A DNA stretch of 64,000 bases from CAYYBE01 sp964470345 (lineage in GTDB: Bacteria > Babelota > Babeliae > Babelales > Babelaceae). The stretch spans positions 62,001 to 126,000 of the forward strand of contig CAYYBE010000001.1 in the NCBI GenBank assembly GCA_964470345.1, written 5' to 3'. The number at the start of each line of letters is the position of its first letter. Within the stretch, counting starts at the first letter, position 1. Made by a program: the position numbers and the translations under genes. Below are positions 17,416-26,436 of the stretch, piece by piece. The notes under the pieces are model-generated. The model did no database searches. It saw only the letters and a program-made list of their open reading frames with translations, and was not told the DNA's origin.

Positions 17416-18234
17416 TTATTTGCCAAAACGGCGATCATGGTTGAGGTAATAGAGGGCTGCCTCTTCTAATTCTTTTTCAGTTACTTCAGGCCAATAACAG
17501 GGGAGAAAGTAAAGCTCGCTGTATCCGGCTTGCAGGGGAAGAAAGTTGCTGAGTCGTTGATCTCCTGCAGTTCGAATAACCAGATCAAGAGGAGGAAGCG
17601 TATTGCTCCAGAGTGCATTGACCAGTACCTCGTAGGTAATTGCTTGCGGAGCAAGCGCACCTGCTTGTACCTGCGAACAGAGCTTTTGCACCCCGGCAAC
17701 TAACTCCTGCTGTCCACCGTAACAGAATAAGAGACTGAGTGTCAGCTTAGTGTTGTCTTTGGTTTTACGCTCAATGTCATTAATCAGCGAAACGAGATTG
17801 GCAGGGAATAGGGTTCTGTCGCCGATAAATTGCAGTTTAACGCCTTCTTTGTAGAGCGTTTCAAATTCTGCACTGGCTACTTTTTGGGCGAGAATATCAA
17901 ACAAGAATGAAATTTCTTGTTGAGGGCGTTTGAAGTTTTCCAGAGAAAAGACATAAAGCGTCAGATTTGGTATGTGGTACTTGATGCAGAATTTAACGGT
18001 AGTTTTGATAGGGTCAACCCCTCGTTCATGGCCAATCCATGGCTTATATCCATGTTGCTTTGCCCAGCGACGGTTGCCATCCATAATAATGCCAAGGTGC
18101 TTAAGCGGTTTTTCCTCAAACTGTTTGCTGAGGTCATGGGCAGTAAAGGTCTTGGGAGTGTGTATAAACCAAGAAAAACCAAGCAGTAAAGCTGCAATAA
18201 AAGAGACTATTATAAAAAGTGTCTGTTTTTTCAT
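17416..18234 (-). CDS. uppS: Undecaprenyl diphosphate synthase with N-terminal membrane anchor
   Basis: A 272-residue cis-prenyltransferase that makes the C55 lipid carrier for peptidoglycan. The catalytic Asp lies in IIMDGNRRWAKQHG (D52). ERGVD, YVFSLENFKRP and DLVIRTAGDQRLSNFLP are further family signatures. A hydrophobic helix (residues 5-23) precedes the domain; most bacterial UppS enzymes are soluble, so this predicted anchor is atypical. It lies between a membrane-protein gene (5 nt upstream) and gpsA (9 nt downstream), forming a lipid-related operon. Confidence 0.94.
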   Translation of the reverse strand: MKKQTLFIIVSFIAALLLGFSWFIHTPKTFTAHDLSKQFEEKPLKHLGIIMDGNRRWAKQHGYKPWIGHERGVDPIKTTVKFCIKYHIPNLTLYVFSLENFKRPQQEISFLFDILAQKVASAEFETLYKEGVKLQFIGDRTLFPANLVSLINDIERKTKDNTKLTLSLLFCYGGQQELVAGVQKLCSQVQAGALAPQAITYEVLVNALWSNTLPPLDLVIRTAGDQRLSNFLPLQAGYSELYFLPCYWPEVTEKELEEAALYYLNHDRRFGK

Positions 18235-18239
18235 AAATT

Positions 18240-18824
18240 TTATACCGTGGTTGAAAGAGCTGGTAGAGAAGTTTTCGTTCGACCGACATACGTTTGCATT
18301 TTTATGATACTAAGCATGCCAAAACTCATGATTCCGGCAAGTAAAATTCGTTCAATAATGACCAAAGGGATAAGAGCGACCCATCCAGCGGCAGTTGTCG
18401 GCCCAAGCCCTGCATAGAGCCAAATGGCCGATCCTGTAGCATGGGCGATAAAGGTACTGGTCAATGCTTGGCAAAAGAGATTGGTTTGATTTTTTAGGGC
18501 AAAAAGAGGAAATAACCAGACGAGTGTATAAATCCATGCCTGGGAACCGATAGGGTGGCAGATAAAAAGGAGAAGACAGAGCCCCAAAATGCCCCAAGTA
18601 AACCAGCGCTGGTAAGCGGCTTGGTTGCGGTTGGAACCGAGAATGAAAAAGAAAGAGGCGAAAAGTGTTGGAAGATGATAAACTAACATGATACAACAAG
18701 AGAGATGGCTGAAAACTGCCGTTATGCAGGCTCTTAAGCCGAAGGTGACCATGGCTCCTTGCCAACCTGCTAACCAGCCAGAAAGTGGTGCAAATGCACT
18801 TGAAAGAAAGAAGAGCGAGCGCAT
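18240..18824 (-). CDS. Hypothetical polytopic membrane protein upstream of uppS
   Basis: A 194-residue protein with about six hydrophobic helices and a short basic C-terminal tail. I do not recognise the family. Its size and helix count resemble S components of ECF vitamin transporters or other small carriers, but no diagnostic motif is visible. A good GAGGAAA site precedes the ATG. The gene ends 5 nt before uppS, so the two are expressed together, suggesting a link to lipid or envelope metabolism. Confidence 0.6.
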   Translation of the reverse strand: MRSLFFLSSAFAPLSGWLAGWQGAMVTFGLRACITAVFSHLSCCIMLVYHLPTLFASFFFILGSNRNQAAYQRWFTWGILGLCLLLFICHPIGSQAWIYTLVWLFPLFALKNQTNLFCQALTSTFIAHATGSAIWLYAGLGPTTAAGWVALIPLVIIERILLAGIMSFGMLSIIKMQTYVGRTKTSLPALSTTV

Positions 18825-18961
18825 ATTTTTCCTCGTGTTCTAGTTTTACTTATCAGTGTAATACAAGTAGCACCATTTGAAAGGGCAGGCATGCTAGAAT
18901 GCTTAGAATAGCATACTGGTGTGTGATGTGAAATACTGTAAAAAAAGAAGGATGTACTTCA

Positions 18962-19978
18962 ATGAAATTGCGTCGTATGCCCCACATACATCGTGGTCGT
19001 TTCTATAATTATCTTGGTGAAAAAAAAGAGCCATTTTTCTGGCGGTCAGTGTATATGTATTTAGCCGGTTGGGCAGAGCGAAGAGCAAGCCAAAAAGAGC
19101 TTGCTGATTGGCATGCATCGGCTGAAGCAGAGACGATCGTTTCCGGGCTCAGGCCTGCGATAAATCAGAAAGATGGAAAGATTACTTGGGTTGGCCATGC
19201 AACGTTTTTATTGACGTTGCCAGGAATTTCAGTACTGACCGATCCACTTTTTGACCATCCTACTGTTTTCTTTCAGCGGTTTCAGAAACCAGGGATCGGC
19301 TTATGCGAATTACCCAATGTTGATGCGGTTGTTATCTCACATAATCACCGCGACCATATGGAAAAGGGGACGTTATGCTTTTTGGCAAAGCAGTTTCCTC
19401 ACTGTGTCTTTTATGTTCCTTTGAGAGATAAACAACGTTTAGAGTCTTGGGGCATTGAGCGGGTAATCGAGGCAAATTGGTGGGACAGCTTTACTATTCC
19501 AAGTCTTGAACCTGAACCAGTGAAGTTGACCTTCTTGCCTGCGCAGCATTGGACGCAACGAGGTTTGTTTGATTATAACAAGTCGCTCTGGGGCAGTTGG
19601 ATGATTGAGCATGCGCAAACCAGTGTCTATTTTGCTGGGGATACAGCATATAGTACCCATTTTAAAGAAATTGCACGAGAGATGTCGTCTCCTGATATAT
19701 CACTCTTGCCGATCGGTCCGGATGAACCAGGCCAATGGATGAGTGCGAATCACATGAACGCAGAAGAGGCAGGACGTGCAGCCCAAGACCTTGGTACGCG
19801 TGTTGTGATACCAATGCACTGGGGCACCCTTGGATTTGGAAAAGAGCGGATGCTTTCACCTCTCAAACGAATTCAAACTTGGTGGGCGCGAGAACAGATG
19901 GATAAGCTCAATAAAAAACTCCACCCACTTTCGGTAGGTGGAGCACTTATTATTCGTAATTCGCGATCGTTACTCTAA
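18962..19978 (+). CDS. Metallo-beta-lactamase-fold hydrolase (NAPE-PLD/UlaG-like)
   Basis: A 338-residue cytosolic protein with the MBL fold. WVGHATFLLTLPGISVLTDP is the first strand pair, SHNHRDHM supplies the HxHxDH metal site, and FAGDTAYS and PMHWGT supply later metal ligands. The layout resembles N-acylphosphatidylethanolamine phospholipase D-like enzymes, so a phosphodiester or lipid substrate is plausible but not shown. A Shine-Dalgarno AAGGAT lies about 10 nt before the ATG. The 3' end is 9 nt from the convergent PLP-enzyme gene. Confidence 0.85.
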   Translation: MKLRRMPHIHRGRFYNYLGEKKEPFFWRSVYMYLAGWAERRASQKELADWHASAEAETIVSGLRPAINQKDGKITWVGHATFLLTLPGISVLTDPLFDHPTVFFQRFQKPGIGLCELPNVDAVVISHNHRDHMEKGTLCFLAKQFPHCVFYVPLRDKQRLESWGIERVIEANWWDSFTIPSLEPEPVKLTFLPAQHWTQRGLFDYNKSLWGSWMIEHAQTSVYFAGDTAYSTHFKEIAREMSSPDISLLPIGPDEPGQWMSANHMNAEEAGRAAQDLGTRVVIPMHWGTLGFGKERMLSPLKRIQTWWAREQMDKLNKKLHPLSVGGALIIRNSRSLL

Positions 19979-19987
19979 GCAAGTTAC

Positions 19988-20908
19988 TTATGAGTAAAAA
20001 TTCTTAGTCAAATATGCACGACCTGAGTCACCAAAGAGCATGACGACTATAGCATCAGCAGGTAGATTTTTGGTGTACTCATACGTTGCGTGAGCAACAG
20101 CGCCACTAGCAGGACCAACCAAGATCCCATGGTTACGCGCTAAATTCTTGAGCATGCTAATTGCATCTTCATCTTTTACCGTTGCAAACTCGGTGACAGC
20201 GTTCTTGTCGAGCAATGGAGTTTCATAGTCGATCCCCATGCCTTCAAGAGAATAGGGCTTTGGATGTCCTTGTGTTGTGCGATAGGAGTTAATTGAGTCG
20301 ACGCCAACAACGCGAATCTTTGGATTTTGTTCACGCAAGTAACGCCCAGTACCGCTGACTGTTCCACAGCTCCCAGCCCCAGCAACAAAGTGTGTAATTT
20401 TGCCATCAGTTTGCTTCCAGAGCTCAGGCCCTAGAAATGCATAGTGGGATTCAAGATTCTCTGGATTAAAGTACTGATTGAGCATAATCGAGTTAGGAGT
20501 ATTCTTGTGGATATCCATCGCTCGTTTATGGTAATTCTCAGGATCATCAAGAAATTCGGTTGGAGGACAGGTGACTACATTGGCACCATAGGCTTCTAAG
20601 GTCTTTCGCTTTTCTTCGCTTACTTTTTTGGAAACCGTGATAATAACATTATATCCTTTTGCCGCACCTATCATTGCTGCAGCAATGCCTTGGTTTCCCG
20701 AGGAAGCCTCAATAATCGTTCCTCCAGGCTTTAAGCGACCGCTTTTTTCAGCCTGTTCGATCATGTAACGAGCTGAACGATCTTTAATGCTGCCACCTGG
20801 GTTGAGATATTCAAGTTTCGCATAGACGGTTGGCGGTGTGCCAAAATCGACTTTCACTAAGGGAGTGTTGCCGATGACGTCTAGAACACTATCAAAAACA
20901 CGTGTCAT
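19988..20908 (-). CDS. Cysteine synthase / cystathionine beta-synthase-like PLP enzyme
   Basis: A 306-residue fold-type II PLP enzyme. GNTPLVKV opens the domain, NPGGSIKDRSA holds the PLP lysine (about K42), and SSGNQGIAAAMIGA is the substrate loop. AGAGSCGTVSGTGRYL is the phosphate-binding loop. The reaction is probably formation of cysteine from O-acetylserine and sulfide, or a cystathionine-type variant. The start at 20908 (MTRVFDSV) is chosen because AAAGG lies upstream and the family begins there. A lone amino-acid enzyme in a reduced genome is notable. Confidence 0.88.
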   Translation of the reverse strand: MTRVFDSVLDVIGNTPLVKVDFGTPPTVYAKLEYLNPGGSIKDRSARYMIEQAEKSGRLKPGGTIIEASSGNQGIAAAMIGAAKGYNVIITVSKKVSEEKRKTLEAYGANVVTCPPTEFLDDPENYHKRAMDIHKNTPNSIMLNQYFNPENLESHYAFLGPELWKQTDGKITHFVAGAGSCGTVSGTGRYLREQNPKIRVVGVDSINSYRTTQGHPKPYSLEGMGIDYETPLLDKNAVTEFATVKDEDAISMLKNLARNHGILVGPASGAVAHATYEYTKNLPADAIVVMLFGDSGRAYLTKNFYS

Positions 20909-20994
20909 GGACTTGCCTTTCAGATAGACTTTAAAATGAGTATAAGAAAAGCATAGCACTGCAATTAAAATTTGGGAACAAAGTATGCAGTTTG

Positions 20995-22200
20995 TTAGCG
21001 TCGCGTTAGCTGTTGGTAGAGTTGCTTGTGTTGTTCGACCATGCTGTGCATTTGAAAATCTTTGAGTTCATCAGGGAAGTTTTGCAGATTATTATAGAGC
21101 CAATGTTCGTTGGACAGGTCACTCATCCGTTGGGAGAGTTGATGGACTTTACCCTGCTCGATCAGAAAGCCGTTTTTCCCATTAAAAATAATATCGTCAA
21201 TGCCGCCGGTTCGATATGAGATAACGGGCAAATGTAGGAGACGAGCTTCGACAATGGCGCATGGTAACCCTTCCCACAGTGAGCTGAGGACGAAGGCATG
21301 CCAGTTATACATGATTGGCTTAACATCATGTTGCCAGCCATGGAGAACGACTGCTTGTTCAAGATTATGTTCTTTTATCCAAGCTTCTATTTGTGGGCGC
21401 TGAGCGCCGTCGCCGATAATTTCAAGACGAGTTTTCCAATTTTTAGCATGAACGCTTGCAAACGCCTCTAAGAGATCGAAAAGATTTTTTTGCGGTTTAA
21501 AGCAGGCAATGGTTCCAAAAACAAATGGACCAGAACGCGGAAAGGAAATTGCATGGTGTGCCGGAATGTAAAATGTTTCCCATGCCACGGCAGCCCTAAT
21601 AAGCGAATGTTTCTTTGCAAACCCAGGAAAGAGTCGCTTACCCGTTTTAATATCAGCTGTTGAGACACAGATAAAATGGCTGGTGATAAAGCTTGTCACT
21701 AATTCAGTTGCATAGATCGGTGTCCAGATCCAAAATGGTTGATGGTTATGAAACGCAAAACCGTGGACTGTATGAATTCTTGTTTTCACCCGAGCAAAAA
21801 AAGCAGCCCAACGACCAATAATGCCTGCCTTTGTGCTGTGGGTATGCACAATAATGTTTGGGTGTTGTTTTCGCAATTCGCGGATCGTACTGGTCAGCGT
21901 AAAAAAATTCTGAATTTCTTGGATGATTGTGCTGAATGAGAGTTCTCTGGTAAATGAAGGGAGGAGAGAAACGCCTTCTTTTGTGCGTACTTCGTGGGTG
22001 AGTTCCCCTTCGGTGCCAGAGATCAAAAATGTTTGGGCATCATATTCTTTAAGCTCTTTAAAAAGGGAGATACAGATTTTTTGTGCACCACCAAGTTCGA
22101 GTTTTGTGATGATGTAGAGAACGTCGAATGTGGGCTTTTTCTCTTGCGAAGTACACGAAGAATCTTTAGGTTCAGCCGATGTGGTTTGGCGTTTTTCCAT
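20995..22200 (-). CDS. GT4-family glycosyltransferase
   Basis: A 401-residue GT-B glycosyltransferase with a hydrophilic, Lys/Ser-rich N-terminal extension of about 25 residues. The domain begins at VLYIITKLELGGAQKICISL. The C-terminal domain contains FVFGTIACFKPQKNLFDLLEA and the donor-site motif WEGLPCAIVEARLLHLPV. It resembles lipopolysaccharide or capsule transferases. It is a separate, diverged relative of the transferase at 4035-5192. Substrates unknown. Confidence 0.86.
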   Translation of the reverse strand: MEKRQTTSAEPKDSSCTSQEKKPTFDVLYIITKLELGGAQKICISLFKELKEYDAQTFLISGTEGELTHEVRTKEGVSLLPSFTRELSFSTIIQEIQNFFTLTSTIRELRKQHPNIIVHTHSTKAGIIGRWAAFFARVKTRIHTVHGFAFHNHQPFWIWTPIYATELVTSFITSHFICVSTADIKTGKRLFPGFAKKHSLIRAAVAWETFYIPAHHAISFPRSGPFVFGTIACFKPQKNLFDLLEAFASVHAKNWKTRLEIIGDGAQRPQIEAWIKEHNLEQAVVLHGWQHDVKPIMYNWHAFVLSSLWEGLPCAIVEARLLHLPVISYRTGGIDDIIFNGKNGFLIEQGKVHQLSQRMSDLSNEHWLYNNLQNFPDELKDFQMHSMVEQHKQLYQQLTRR

Positions 22201-22361
22201 AAAAAAAACCTTACCTTTGTTGTCTGGGACGATGGTTGATGAGAACTGCTCACAAACAGAGTACCTGAGATAAGGGTAAGGTCAAGCGATTTTTCGCATC
22301 TATTGAGATGATGCCTATGGATAGAGGCTTTTTTATTGTTTTTCGCGTGATAATGAAAAAC

Positions 22362-23300
22362 TTATGTCCCGTAAATAAGAATCAAAGCTACAAGAAGGGC
22401 ATAAATAACCGAAGCGTCGATAAGCCCTTGTGCCAGAACGCTGGTGCGGGAAAGGGCGGCATACAACTGGGGAGATTCTCCCATATAGGTACAGGCGGTT
22501 GTAGCAATCTTGCCTGAAGAGATGCCAGGTCCCAGTGTGCCCAGCCCCATTGCAAGTGCAGCGGCCAAGAGAGCCATGGTAGGGGCAGTGGTATTAGAGA
22601 CAATAACGAGTGAGATGAGCAGTGAAAACAAGATCGGTGTTTCGATAAATGCCTGTGCGATAAAGGTAAAGGTGAGAATGGGTTGATAAGCATCACGGTT
22701 GTATCCTGCCATGGTGCAGACTTTTTGTGAAAAAAGACTTAATCCAATCAGCGGACCAATGCACCCCAGTCCCATGGCAAGGCCGCTTGCAAGGAGCTTG
22801 ATTCCATCGTCCATCGTAACAACGCTTGCTAGGCCTGTGCGGATAAACAAACTTACCAACAGTCCTAAAATAACGGATGTTTGCATGATTGAGATGGTAA
22901 TGATCATGAGATTAGAAATTTTTGAGGTGAATAGTGGCTGACGCGCTATGGATGCAAGGGTTGCGCGCAGAGGAAGTGAAGACAAAAAACCAACGATTGT
23001 TGCAGGAATTGCCATGGCAGCAAACACGCCAAGCTCAGCAAGGGCAGTAGCGAGTGTTGGATGTGCTGGAGCTGCAACAAACATGAGGCCACCAACGACT
23101 GCGCTTAAAATCGCAGCGGTTTCTGAAAGGGCCAAACCAAGTAAGAATGTACGTTTTAATTGGGGGGCAGCTTGTGGTTGTTCATCCAGTGCATTAAGCA
23201 TTGAACGTGAAGCAAGCCCTTGCCCCAGTGCTGTTCCTACGAAGGGAAAAATAATCGTACACGTTGAGCTCAGATAATGGATTAGAGTGCCAATTTCCAT
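22362..23300 (-). CDS. atpE: Four-hairpin fused ATP synthase c subunit
   Basis: A 312-residue, eight-helix protein made of four c-subunit-like hairpins in tandem; ordinary F-type c has about 80 residues and one hairpin. Repeats 3 and 4 are plainly c-like (LASGLAMGLGCIGPLIG and LAAALAMGLGTLGPGIS); repeats 1 and 2 are more diverged. The ion-carrying carboxylate of each second helix falls at E60, Q140, E220 and D294, spaced 80, 80 and 74 residues, so hairpin 2 has lost its acid. E60 and E220 are followed by Thr, a pattern also seen in Na+ types. It lies 9 nt after the a-subunit gene with AAGGAAA before its ATG. Confidence 0.85.
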   Translation of the reverse strand: MEIGTLIHYLSSTCTIIFPFVGTALGQGLASRSMLNALDEQPQAAPQLKRTFLLGLALSETAAILSAVVGGLMFVAAPAHPTLATALAELGVFAAMAIPATIVGFLSSLPLRATLASIARQPLFTSKISNLMIITISIMQTSVILGLLVSLFIRTGLASVVTMDDGIKLLASGLAMGLGCIGPLIGLSLFSQKVCTMAGYNRDAYQPILTFTFIAQAFIETPILFSLLISLVIVSNTTAPTMALLAAALAMGLGTLGPGISSGKIATTACTYMGESPQLYAALSRTSVLAQGLIDASVIYALLVALILIYGT

Positions 23301-23309
23301 GTGATTTCC

Positions 23310-24143
23310 TTATGCTTCATGCTGTTGACGAACAGCCATGCTGAGGTACGTTAAGCTCAAAATCGTGAATACAAAGGCTTGAATGCAACCTTCAAAGAGA
23401 CCAAAAAAGAGAACAATAATAAGGTTAACACCACTTAAAAATGCTATCGATTGAATGATCATTGATCCTGATCGGAAGTTAGCCCAAATCATACTTACGA
23501 CCGATCCGCCAAAAATGTTGCCAAAAAGACGAAATGCAAGCGAAAGAATTTTGGCAAACAGACCTAAAAGTTCGATGGGGAAGAGCGCAAGAGCGATAAT
23601 AGTATTAAGTATGAAACAGATGATGCGACTTGCAAAAAACAAAAGTTTCGCCACAATTCCTGCTGGTATCGGTTGAGAAAAAACGGGTAATGGGGTCTTG
23701 AAATACTCATTAAGATAGGGAATGAGCCCATGGGCACGAATCGCAGCATATTGAATATATACAATTGAAATGAGTGCGAGTGCGAGTGTTGTATTGATGT
23801 TTTTGGTTGGTTCTTCCATGCCGGGAATAAGTACAATACAATTTGAGACGAGGATAAAGGTAAAAATGGCAGTAATAAAGGCAAAATGCTTGTAAATAAT
23901 CCCATTAAATGAGTTTTTAACCAAGTCTACAAATGCACGCACATACTTAAGCGTGATGTGGTGGGCAATAGAATGGGGACGACTCAAGGTATAGCGAGCT
24001 GCTAGGGCAAGTATGGTTATGAATATGAGTGTAGCCCAGGTATACATAACCGGGTATTTGTCGATATCAAACAAGGGATTGGTGAAGCCAAGAGAGGAAA
24101 ATGGGTGCCATTTAACCTTCTCAAATATTTCAAGTTCTTCCAT
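23310..24143 (-). CDS. atpB: ATP synthase F0 subunit a
   Basis: A 277-residue membrane protein with about six helices. The critical stator arginine lies in LSLAFRLFGNIFGGSV. PTKNINTTLALALISI matches another conserved F-type a segment. Subunit a forms the ion half-channels against the c ring. Gene order a then c is that of F-type operons, but no b, delta, alpha, gamma, beta or epsilon gene is adjacent, so the complex is split across the genome. The unusual c subunit downstream is the natural partner. Confidence 0.93.
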   Translation of the reverse strand: MEELEIFEKVKWHPFSSLGFTNPLFDIDKYPVMYTWATLIFITILALAARYTLSRPHSIAHHITLKYVRAFVDLVKNSFNGIIYKHFAFITAIFTFILVSNCIVLIPGMEEPTKNINTTLALALISIVYIQYAAIRAHGLIPYLNEYFKTPLPVFSQPIPAGIVAKLLFFASRIICFILNTIIALALFPIELLGLFAKILSLAFRLFGNIFGGSVVSMIWANFRSGSMIIQSIAFLSGVNLIIVLFFGLFEGCIQAFVFTILSLTYLSMAVRQQHEA

Positions 24144-24252
24144 GGAAACCCTTAGTTATCGTAGTTTTTTAAGAAACTCTTACCTACGATTATAGAAGTC
24201 TTTGGTCCGAAGGACAATAGTGGGGTGTTTATTTCTCGAAGATACGGCAATT

Positions 24253-24918
24253 TCACTGCCGTTGTGTATGCTCGAAGCGCTGTATACAGCTCAGAATATG
24301 CAGGGCTCGATGCTCAATGGTATCAAAGGGGACATCAATGACAGTGTATCCATAGCTTTGGTAACTGTGCTTAAGTGCATGGTGCATCCTGAGCGCTTCT
24401 GCTCGGTCTTCGCCCCGTCGATCATTCATGATGTAGAGTTCTTCAGGTAATGGCTCGAGAAAGAAGACGTATTGGTTATAGGTGGCTTTGCTTGCCTGCT
24501 GAATAAGGGTTGCTGGGAGTATGGTATTGAAATAGTCGGCATAGAAGATAATGTCGACCATGCTCCGATCGAGTAAAGTAAGCTTCGATGGCGTACAGCT
24601 GTTTTCAAGCATATGTTGTTTGGCGATTAGTTGTTCTCGTAGCTTGATTGGATCGGCAAAGAAGCTGCCAAGGGTCCCTTGAACGCGAGCCTCTTCAAAC
24701 AGGCTTGCATAGGCTTCGGGAACTGTTTGTAAGCCGTGGAAGGCAAAATAGGATATGAGACTGGTCTTGCCGACGCAGGGACCGCCAGAGATGATGTATT
24801 TGTTTGAAGTAGGCGATGGTTGTTTGCTGAAAGTATTGCGAATAGCGTTTGATGAGATGAGATAACTGCTGCTGAAGAGTGCGCATAATCCAATAATGGC
24901 AGAGCTTGTTTGTTTCAT
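24253..24918 (-). CDS. P-loop kinase-like protein (AAA_28/NadR-type) with N-terminal hydrophobic segment
   Basis: A 221-residue protein. Walker A is ISGGPCVGKTSLI, and LLDRSMVDIIFYADYF resembles the DR segment of NadR/Ttd14-like AAA_28 proteins, which bind nucleotides or phosphoinositides. An Arg-rich lid (NDRRGEDRAEALRMHHAL) follows. A hydrophobic N-terminus (SSAIIGLCALFSSSYLIS) looks like a signal peptide or anchor, odd for an ATP-using kinase. No start after that segment has a clear ribosome site. Possible roles: a membrane-tethered kinase or an exported effector. Confidence 0.7.
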   Translation of the reverse strand: MKQTSSAIIGLCALFSSSYLISSNAIRNTFSKQPSPTSNKYIISGGPCVGKTSLISYFAFHGLQTVPEAYASLFEEARVQGTLGSFFADPIKLREQLIAKQHMLENSCTPSKLTLLDRSMVDIIFYADYFNTILPATLIQQASKATYNQYVFFLEPLPEELYIMNDRRGEDRAEALRMHHALKHSYQSYGYTVIDVPFDTIEHRALHILSCIQRFEHTQRQ

Positions 24919-24952
24919 ATATGGCTTTCCTACGTATGTTCTATAAAAGCTA

Positions 24953-24990
24953 CGGGCATACTGATCAGAAATCAGTATGCCCGAGTTTAT
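24953..24990 (-). terminator. Inverted repeat between folC-like and P-loop genes, probable terminator
   Basis: A perfect 13-bp inverted repeat (24953-24965 with 24971-24983) with a 5-nt loop, 30 nt after the folC-like stop. The T run on the minus strand is weak (TAGCTTTTA), so it may act as a terminator or a processing site. Confidence 0.65.
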
Positions 24991-25014
24991 TGGACGAAGG
25001 AAATGCTTTGGTGA

Positions 25015-26436
25015 TTAAAAGCGTTTAATGCCTTTAAGCTTCCAGTATGCATTGACCACTGAGTGCGAACCAGCGATTGCTACTAAGCCGTAGCGTTCGT
25101 CGACTGACTTTTTGGCAAGATCAAGCGCTTCTGCAAATGTTTTGCAAGCACGTGCTTTGACCTTCATGCTCTTAATGTCATTGGCAACTTGCTCGACATC
25201 CCATGAATTTGTTTCATTGGTGCCGACCAGTGGTTCTTCCAACGGACAGATTAAGACTTGTCCAGAAGTTTTCTTAAAGAAATATCGAATATTTTTAAGG
25301 AACTCTTCACCGTGCAAACTTTCTTTTGTTGCACCTAAAATAATGGTGAGTCCTTTTAATGGACGTTGGTAATGGAGCAAGCGAATGCCAAGCAAGAAGT
25401 TCTTGAAGGCATCAAGATTTGATGCGGTATCAAGTAAGATGCTTGGTTTTTCTTTGTCCAAAAGTTGGAATTTACCAGGTAATTCATTGGTTGTTTCTTT
25501 CCAGAATTGTTCAACCGTCTTTTTAGGATTGAGTTCTGAAAGTCTCTTGGCTTCAAGAGTAGGACGTCCACGCAAACCTTTTGGTCGACAGAGTAATGAA
25601 TTGGTAGCAAGTTGCGGATCGGTGTATACAAAGTTTTCAACAAACAATTGTGCTCCACGTTCTGCAAGCGCTGCGCAACGACCATGAAGTTGTTCAAATG
25701 GATAGGTAAGTGTTGCTAACTTACGAATTGGCATAGCCCAGGTACCACCTTGTTGTGTGGTAAGTGTTTCCATGAGCTGTAAGATTGTTTTGTTTTGATC
25801 GCCTGAGGTCAAGATCGTATCTTTGCGCACGATGGAAAGAAGCTTTTTGGTACGCTCGGTAAGTTCCGCTTCTGAACATTTTGCGTTTGGTGGGGTAACT
25901 CGGGTAATCGTAACAATTTTTGCATGCAAAATTGCTGCAGGATCTGAAGCGCCTTCTGATCCAACTTCAAAAACGGCAACATCAATATCGTTATCTTTGA
26001 AAAGTTGTAATGCCAAGGCTACTAAGAGTTCAGAAGTATGGCATTTGCTTGAAAGTTGCTCTGCTGCATTAATAATTTTGTTACCTGCTTCAGTAAATGC
26101 CTTATTTGAAACGGTTTCGTTATTAAGAACGAAACGTTCATTATAGAGTAAGATATGTGGACGAATACAGGCACCAACGCGTAATCCTTCTTCTCGTAAC
26201 AAGCGTGCAGTAAAATGAGCGGTTAAACTTTTTCCATTTGTCCCGCCGATAAAGATAGCAGGGATCTTTTGAGAAATAAGTCCAAGCGCCTTATCAAGTT
26301 GACGCATGCGTTCGAGTGAAGAATCGACAGCAATAGACCAGTGGCTATCAAAATAGTCCACGATCTCATTATAGCTTCGTTGTTTTTCGCCAAGTACCGG
26401 TTTGCGAGTACTTGTTTGTGCTTGTGTTGAGTTCAT
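25015..26436 (-). CDS. folC: Folylpolyglutamate synthase/dihydrofolate synthase-like Mur ligase
   Basis: A 473-residue ATP-dependent Mur-ligase-fold enzyme of the FolC type. The P-loop is FIGGTNGKSLTAHF, and RPHILLYNERFVLN corresponds to the FolC signature SPHLxxxNER. VAVFEVGSEGASDPAAIL and the C-terminal GLVAIAGSHSVV complete it. The expected reaction is addition of glutamate to folate, or of a related amino acid. The P-loop GTNGKS lacks the usual extra Gly (GTNGKGS). The start is placed at 26436 because CAGGAGA sits just upstream. No other folate gene is in the window. Confidence 0.8.
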   Translation of the reverse strand: MNSTQAQTSTRKPVLGEKQRSYNEIVDYFDSHWSIAVDSSLERMRQLDKALGLISQKIPAIFIGGTNGKSLTAHFTARLLREEGLRVGACIRPHILLYNERFVLNNETVSNKAFTEAGNKIINAAEQLSSKCHTSELLVALALQLFKDNDIDVAVFEVGSEGASDPAAILHAKIVTITRVTPPNAKCSEAELTERTKKLLSIVRKDTILTSGDQNKTILQLMETLTTQQGGTWAMPIRKLATLTYPFEQLHGRCAALAERGAQLFVENFVYTDPQLATNSLLCRPKGLRGRPTLEAKRLSELNPKKTVEQFWKETTNELPGKFQLLDKEKPSILLDTASNLDAFKNFLLGIRLLHYQRPLKGLTIILGATKESLHGEEFLKNIRYFFKKTSGQVLICPLEEPLVGTNETNSWDVEQVANDIKSMKVKARACKTFAEALDLAKKSVDERYGLVAIAGSHSVVNAYWKLKGIKRF

